Assembly: GCA_019058295.1 (NCBI GenBank)
Contig: JAHPZI010000010.1
Coordinates: 1-64,000 of the forward strand
Direction of reading: 5' to 3'
Source of the DNA: Promethearchaeota archaeon
GTDB taxonomy: Archaea; Asgardarchaeota; Lokiarchaeia; Sigyniarchaeales; SOKP01
Length of the DNA stretch: 64,000 nucleotides
Positions within the stretch are counted from its first letter, which is position 1. Every line of letters starts with the position of its first letter. Below are positions 59,775 through 64,000 of the stretch, piece by piece. The notes below the pieces were generated by a model. That model had not been told where the DNA came from and made no database searches. It was given only the letters and a program-made list of their open reading frames with translations. Made by a program: the position numbers and the translations under genes.

Positions 59775-61639
59775 TACAATTTCTCCTCACATTGTTTTAA
59801 TAAATAATCTAAATCTACATCGAATTTTTTAACAAAAATTTTCCTATATTCTTCTGATGTTCTAAGCAATTCTTCGTGAGTACCTTTGGCTACAATTTCT
59901 CCTTGTTTTAATACTAAAATTAAATCAGCCCATCTTATTTGACTTAAACGATGAGTAATTAAAATTGTTGTTCTGTCTTTTAGTATGTTTCGAATAGCTT
60001 TTTGAATTTTATCCTCAGTTGCCGAATCAATTGCAGATGTTGAATCATCCAATATTAGAATTCGAGGATCACTAAGAAATGCACGGGCTATTGCAATTCT
60101 CTGTCTTTCGCCACCACTAAGCTGAACACCTCGTTCTCCAACCTCTGAATTGTATCCATTTGGTAATTTAGAGATAAACTCATGTGCTTGAGCTTGCTTA
60201 GCAACCATTTCAACATCTTCAATTGAACTCGTTCTTCCAAATGTAATATTTTCGAAAATGGTTGTAGAAAATAAAAATACATCTTGTTCAATATATGAGA
60301 TTTGGCTTCTTAAAGAGTTTAATGCCATATTGCGCACATCTATATTATCTATAAGTATTCTACCCTCATTCACATCGTATAAGCGGGAAATTAATTTAGT
60401 TAAAGTGGTTTTACCTGATCCGGTTGTACCCACAATCGCAATTGTCTGTCCAGGTTTCACTTCAAAAGATAAATTTTTTAATATTGGTTGAGAACGTTTG
60501 GAGTAAGCAAAAGAAACATTTTCAAATTTAATATTACCCTCAAATATCTTTTCACTACCCTCAAGGTTTTCGTCAATTTCAGTTTCTTGATTCATAAAAT
60601 TAAGCAATCTTTGAGCGCCTGAAACAGCCAAACGAATAATAGCAAATACAAATATAGAAATAAATGTGGGAAAACGCAATAAAGAAATTAATCCAACATA
60701 CGCGATGATTTGTCCAATATTCATAAAACCTTGATAATATAGATAAATTGCATGAGTCAACCCAAATGTAACAGATAATGCCAAAAATAAGAGTGGTAGG
60801 TATTTTGCTTGAATATGTCCTTGCTTAATAAAAGCATCCCTATAATTCATTGCTTTATCAAGATATTTCTTCATCTCAGCCAATTCTTGAGTGCTACTTT
60901 TCACAACTTCTATACCGTTTAGAGTTTCAGTCAGAGTTGCATTCATTCGACCAAATTCAAATCTCAATATACCAGTTACTGGTGTAATTTTATGAATATA
61001 AGATCTTAACGCAAATAAGAAGAATATTACAAAAATCAATGGAGCTAAAAGCAATTGGGGAGGAAAAAATAATGCTATATATATTAAAGGCACAACTAAT
61101 GAAGTAAAAGATTCTATTATAAGTGATAATGCGGGACTAATCATGAAATTAAGCATTCGGACATCATCTGTGGCACGTGCCATAACTTCTCCAATTTTTT
61201 GCTGATCATGAAAAGATTGGCTTTTTCCCAGAAGATTGGTAAAAAATTCCCTACGAACATCTCTTTCTAATCGTTGAGCCAAAATCTCTCTTACCAGATA
61301 ATTAAAAAGTCTTAAAATAGGAACGCTTATACCTAATATTAAAATTATAATAATGTAAAATATAAAATTTGAATCATTACCATCCATTAATTCAGAAATC
61401 GTCATACCTAGGACAATTAATGAAGCTGAATTTAAATTTGCAGCAACGATTGTAGTAAATAAAACGAAAAAAATAAAAAATTTGTTATTTTTATGAAATA
61501 AATGCGCTAAAATCCACGGACGCGTCCCTTTATGGCGAGTTTTTATAAAACGATCTATTTCTGGAGAAAATTCAACAGTTTGGTTAATAGAAGATCTATT
61601 TTTTTTTATTAAATGGGTTTTTTTTTTCCTGTTATCCAT
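59774..61639 (-). CDS. ABC exporter half-transporter, degenerate-site subunit
   Basis: 621 residues: a basic N-terminus (KKKTHLIKKNRSS), six membrane helices (about 50-335), then the ATPase. Walker A GTTGSGKTTLT, signature LSGGERQR, His switch LITHRLSQ. Walker B is ILILDDSTSAID with Asp in place of the catalytic Glu. That substitution, together with the changed signature in its partner, gives one dead and one live ATP site, as in TM287/288-type heterodimers. First gene of the operon. Confidence 0.92.
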   Translation of the reverse strand: MDNRKKKTHLIKKNRSSINQTVEFSPEIDRFIKTRHKGTRPWILAHLFHKNNKFFIFFVLFTTIVAANLNSASLIVLGMTISELMDGNDSNFIFYIIIILILGISVPILRLFNYLVREILAQRLERDVRREFFTNLLGKSQSFHDQQKIGEVMARATDDVRMLNFMISPALSLIIESFTSLVVPLIYIALFFPPQLLLAPLIFVIFFLFALRSYIHKITPVTGILRFEFGRMNATLTETLNGIEVVKSSTQELAEMKKYLDKAMNYRDAFIKQGHIQAKYLPLLFLALSVTFGLTHAIYLYYQGFMNIGQIIAYVGLISLLRFPTFISIFVFAIIRLAVSGAQRLLNFMNQETEIDENLEGSEKIFEGNIKFENVSFAYSKRSQPILKNLSFEVKPGQTIAIVGTTGSGKTTLTKLISRLYDVNEGRILIDNIDVRNMALNSLRSQISYIEQDVFLFSTTIFENITFGRTSSIEDVEMVAKQAQAHEFISKLPNGYNSEVGERGVQLSGGERQRIAIARAFLSDPRILILDDSTSAIDSATEDKIQKAIRNILKDRTTILITHRLSQIRWADLILVLKQGEIVAKGTHEELLRTSEEYRKIFVKKFDVDLDYLLKQCEEKL

Positions 61640-61747
61640 AATATGTTAATTTAAAATATTATCGAGAATTTCAGTATTCTTATTTAGAAATATAAATTAA
61701 TCAATTCCAATTATTTATAGTATTTTTTCTGAAATTAGAAAAAAAAA

Positions 61748-62728
61748 TTAGATAAAAAATTTAACGGGAAAGTAAATAATAATAGAAAGTATTGCTGATA
61801 CAGGGAAAGTTAAAATCCAAACCAATATGATCTTCCATAAGCCTTTTTTCATCGGGGTTCTGCTTGCTTTCGCTAATCCTACTAAGGATGCAACTAGCAT
61901 GTGAGATCCTGATAGTGGTATTTTTTGAATGGTTCCAATTAACATTATTGCTGCTGTTGGTAGCTGCGCCGCAAATGCTGTGGAAGGTCTAAGTTCTGTC
62001 ATTTCTCCTAAATTCTTAATAACTACCCTCCCTAAAACAACAAGTCCACAGCCTAAACTCAAACCAGTAATTATCAGGAGAAAACCAACATCAACTTTAC
62101 CTACACCCACCACGATTCCTACCGCATTGGAACAATCATTTCCCGATCTTGAAAAAGCGGTAATACAAATTGCAATTAAGATGATGATGGCAAATTTTTT
62201 CTCATACCCTTCATAGTCTTGAAATCCATTAAGCCGATTTTCTTTAAATTTATACATAATTTTATAAGCAAAATATGTACCAAAAAATCCTACAATAGGA
62301 GATAAAATCCACCACATTGCCAAGTAGAGAATCATTCCCCAATTTAATCCGGTAATTCCCCATAGAAAAATTCCAATCCCTATGATACTTCCGATTGTAG
62401 CATGAGTTGTGGAGATCGGAAGCCCTAAAGCAGATGCAAGAATCAACCAGATGGCTGTTGAAATCAAAACAGTCATAACAATTACTTGGGTAACCTCAAT
62501 GTTACTCGCAAGAATACTATTCCCAACCGTTTTTGCAACTCCTTCGCCTAATAATAATGCCCCCGCAAATGCAAGTATAACAGCAAATAAAAGGACTTCT
62601 TTCATCGTTAGAATCTTGGAACCGTATATCACAGAAAAAGTTTCATCATTCCCACCGATTCCTACTGCGATCACTACTGCTATAATAAGGAAAATGATGA
62701 TAATGATTGTAAATTCCAATTTATTCAC
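61748..62728 (-). CDS. pitA: PiT-family inorganic phosphate transporter
   Basis: 326 residues with about nine to ten membrane helices. The two repeated signature stretches are present: ALGLPISTTHATIGSIIGIG and IPLSGSHMLVASLVGLAKA, as is ITAFSRSGNDCSNAVGIVVG with the GNDxxNA motif. The N-terminal copy of that motif (GGNDETFSVIYGS) is divergent from the usual GxNDxANA. It takes up phosphate with H+ or Na+. It begins five bases after the DUF47 gene stop, the common PiT-DUF47 pair. Confidence 0.9.
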   Translation of the reverse strand: MNKLEFTIIIIIFLIIAVVIAVGIGGNDETFSVIYGSKILTMKEVLLFAVILAFAGALLLGEGVAKTVGNSILASNIEVTQVIVMTVLISTAIWLILASALGLPISTTHATIGSIIGIGIFLWGITGLNWGMILYLAMWWILSPIVGFFGTYFAYKIMYKFKENRLNGFQDYEGYEKKFAIIILIAICITAFSRSGNDCSNAVGIVVGVGKVDVGFLLIITGLSLGCGLVVLGRVVIKNLGEMTELRPSTAFAAQLPTAAIMLIGTIQKIPLSGSHMLVASLVGLAKASRTPMKKGLWKIILVWILTFPVSAILSIIIYFPVKFFI

Positions 62729-62733
62729 CTGAA

Positions 62734-63381
62734 TTATTTACCGGGATACTTAATAATTAATCCTCTTAAAAAATCTGAAATCTCTTCAGCCCCAGATATT
62801 ACATCAAAAATTAATGTAACTATTTTCCATGTTAAGCTTATTCGCAATGGTTCGTCCTTTTTCTGGAAAATAATATGAAGAATTTTAAATTTCAAATCAA
62901 ATGCTTGTCTTTTCCATTTTTCAACTTCAAAAGTTATCTCATAAGCCCCGCTAAAACTGGTTTCCATAAGTAATGTGCAATTTAGAAGTTGATTTACAGT
63001 CTCCAAATATAATTTGTTTAATTGGTTCATCTCGTCTCTAATATCCTCATAAAATTCGAACGGAAAAACTTGGATATATCTGGCTATGATCTCAGACATA
63101 TCCATAATATTATCTAAAGAAGTTATTATTTTATATCTGTCTTCAATCAAAAAAGGAAGCGCTCTTTTATCCTTAAATAAAACCTCTATATATTTCTCTT
63201 TAATCCTATCGCAATGCTTTTCGCATAATATTATTTCTTGAAATTTTTCCCCTACTTTATCTAACCTATTTTCGATAAAATCGCTCATATAATTGAATAG
63301 CCTTTCGGCGCCATTTCGTATTTCTTCTTGAAATTCTTTATTAATTTGGCTTATATTTTCCCTTTCTTTTTTCAATTTCAT
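62734..63381 (-). CDS. DUF47/PhoU-like partner of the phosphate transporter
   Basis: 215 residues, all helical. The pattern NGAERLFNYMSDFIENR, CEKHCDRIKEKYIEVLFKDK and FLIEDRYKIITSLDNIMDMS with regular acidic residues is that of DUF47 (PhoU-like) proteins, which bind metal clusters and modulate PiT transporters. It is first in the pair, five bases before the transporter gene. Confidence 0.9.
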   Translation of the reverse strand: MKLKKERENISQINKEFQEEIRNGAERLFNYMSDFIENRLDKVGEKFQEIILCEKHCDRIKEKYIEVLFKDKRALPFLIEDRYKIITSLDNIMDMSEIIARYIQVFPFEFYEDIRDEMNQLNKLYLETVNQLLNCTLLMETSFSGAYEITFEVEKWKRQAFDLKFKILHIIFQKKDEPLRISLTWKIVTLIFDVISGAEEISDFLRGLIIKYPGK

Positions 63382-63575
63382 TCATTAATCACTATATCTC
63401 TCAAAAACAGCTTTTTAATATTATTTCTTTAAAGTGTAATTTTATTAAGAATTAGTAAAATAAATATTATACTTTATTGGAACCCTTGTTAAAAATAAAA
63501 AAATTATCCATTTAAAAATTTTTAATTATAATTTATCATTTCACTATGTAAAAATAATAATTGGATATATAATAT

Positions 63576-64000
63576 ATGTATAAATATAGCGTTTCAATTT
63601 TAGGAACTGGTTTTATTGGATTATGTTCCGCAGCATGCTTTGCCCTAAAAGATATAAAAGTTATAGCTTCTACACATAATGAAAAAAAAGCTGCCATAAT
63701 AAATGATTACAGATCTCCTTTTTTTGAAGAAGGATTAGCTGAAATGCTGTCTGAAGTAAAGGAGCAAAAGCCAGAACTTCTTAAATGTTTGACTGATCCT
63801 GTTCAGGCTGTTGTAGACACAGATATTATGATGATTACACAGGGAACACCGATGCGACCAGATAAATCGATCAATTTAGGTTTTATCGAAAGTACTGCTA
63901 AAGAGATTGGTGAAGCTTTGAAAAAAAGTGATAAATACCGTTTAATTGTTGTGAGATCGACTGTAGTACCGGGGACAACTAGGAATCTAGTAGGTAAAAC
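63576..64000 (+). CDS. UDP-glucose/UDP-sugar 6-dehydrogenase, N-terminal part
   Basis: The ATG at 63576 opens a frame that runs off the window's right edge (about 141 residues seen). NAD site VSILGTGFIGLCSAACFALK, then DYRSPFFEEGLAEML, MMITQGTPMR and LIVVRSTVVPGTT are those of the UDP-glucose dehydrogenase family. The substrate-binding and catalytic Cys parts are beyond the window. It differs from the enzyme at 40350 and fits the Ugd/TuaD branch better. Divergent from the DUF47-PiT pair. Confidence 0.88.
   Translation, partial: MYKYSVSILGTGFIGLCSAACFALKDIKVIASTHNEKKAAIINDYRSPFFEEGLAEMLSEVKEQKPELLKCLTDPVQAVVDTDIMMITQGTPMRPDKSINLGFIESTAKEIGEALKKSDKYRLIVVRSTVVPGTTRNLVGK

Noticed and set aside
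1..64000. CRISPR arrays, tRNAs, insertion sequences
   Set aside because: Read for regular direct repeats, T-arm/anticodon patterns and transposase motifs on both strands by eye; none found. A tRNAscan and CRISPR search would be decisive.

Overview
This is an AT-rich (roughly 30% GC by eye) archaeal chromosome segment, most likely from an Asgard archaeon of the Lokiarchaeota type. It carries archaeal-type genes (RNase P RNA, uS10, ADP-forming acyl-CoA synthetase alpha subunit, methylthioribose-phosphate isomerase, geranylgeranyl reductase family, corrinoid methyltransferase parts) together with eukaryote-like building blocks: Roadblock/LC7, longin-like and V4R/Bet3-like small proteins, a longin-like domain fused to an Arf/Ras-type GTPase, an eight-cysteine RING-like protein and a possible MIT-like domain ahead of a long TPR array. 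TATA-like promoters and GGTGA-type Shine-Dalgarno sites are visible. I saw no tRNA, 16S/23S rRNA, CRISPR array or insertion sequence.

Layout. 1-4.4 kb: a secreted LamG-like protein cut by the left edge, a small Cys/His protein, a TPR protein and a metallo-beta-lactamase-fold hydrolase with a CTG start. 4.6-6.7 kb: a compact four-gene cassette of Roadblock, V4R/Bet3-like, longin-like and a fourth small protein, the best candidate for an undescribed GTPase-regulatory or TRAPP/Ragulator-like complex. 6.8-12.7 kb: membrane protein, alpha/beta hydrolase, alpha-glucan phosphorylase, Dus, MtnA. 12.8-15.5 kb: a truncated DUF1848 gene, a LAGLIDADG endonuclease and an intact DUF1848 gene. 15.5-18.9 kb: PH-like membrane protein, a CDF transporter with a very long C-terminus, an Ldh/Mdh-type dehydrogenase. 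19.3-19.6 kb: RNase P RNA. 19.6-24.5 kb: nitronate monooxygenase-like enzyme, then two corrinoid proteins and two UroD-fold methyltransferases. 24.5-28.4 kb (minus): V4R-like protein, methyladenine glycosylase, unknown protein, acyl-CoA synthetase alpha, uS10 without any AUG/GUG/UUG start. 28.5-32.6 kb (minus): kelch surface protein and three membrane proteins. 32.8-41.7 kb: radical SAM enzyme, methyltransferase, receiver protein, DUF2961 (GH172-type) protein, LamG surface protein, PIG-L deacetylase, rhomboid protease, nucleotide-sugar dehydrogenase. 41.8-43.5 kb (minus): a possible selenoprotein with a 3' stem-loop, and the longin-GTPase fusion. 43.6-51.9 kb: HAD, GH38 mannosidase, argF, RING-like protein, SRPBCC protein, longin-like protein, ArsB/NhaD-type transporter. 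52-57 kb: SDR, geranylgeranyl reductase family, ARPP-1 protein, two unknown genes. 57.5-63.4 kb (minus): heterodimeric ABC exporter operon, PiT phosphate transporter and DUF47 partner. From 63.6 kb: a second nucleotide-sugar dehydrogenase, cut by the right edge.

Three themes stand out. (1) Small GTPase and trafficking-type components occur at several places. (2) Several genes lack any ATG/GTG/TTG start but have GGTGA placed 5 or 7 bases before CTG, ATA or ATT. (3) Spacers hold decayed fragments of genes that are intact elsewhere in the window (PIG-L, radical SAM, metallo-beta-lactamase). Glycan-active enzymes (GH38, GH172-type, PIG-L, phosphorylase, two UDP-sugar dehydrogenases) and acidic-stalk surface proteins suggest an elaborate glycosylated cell surface.
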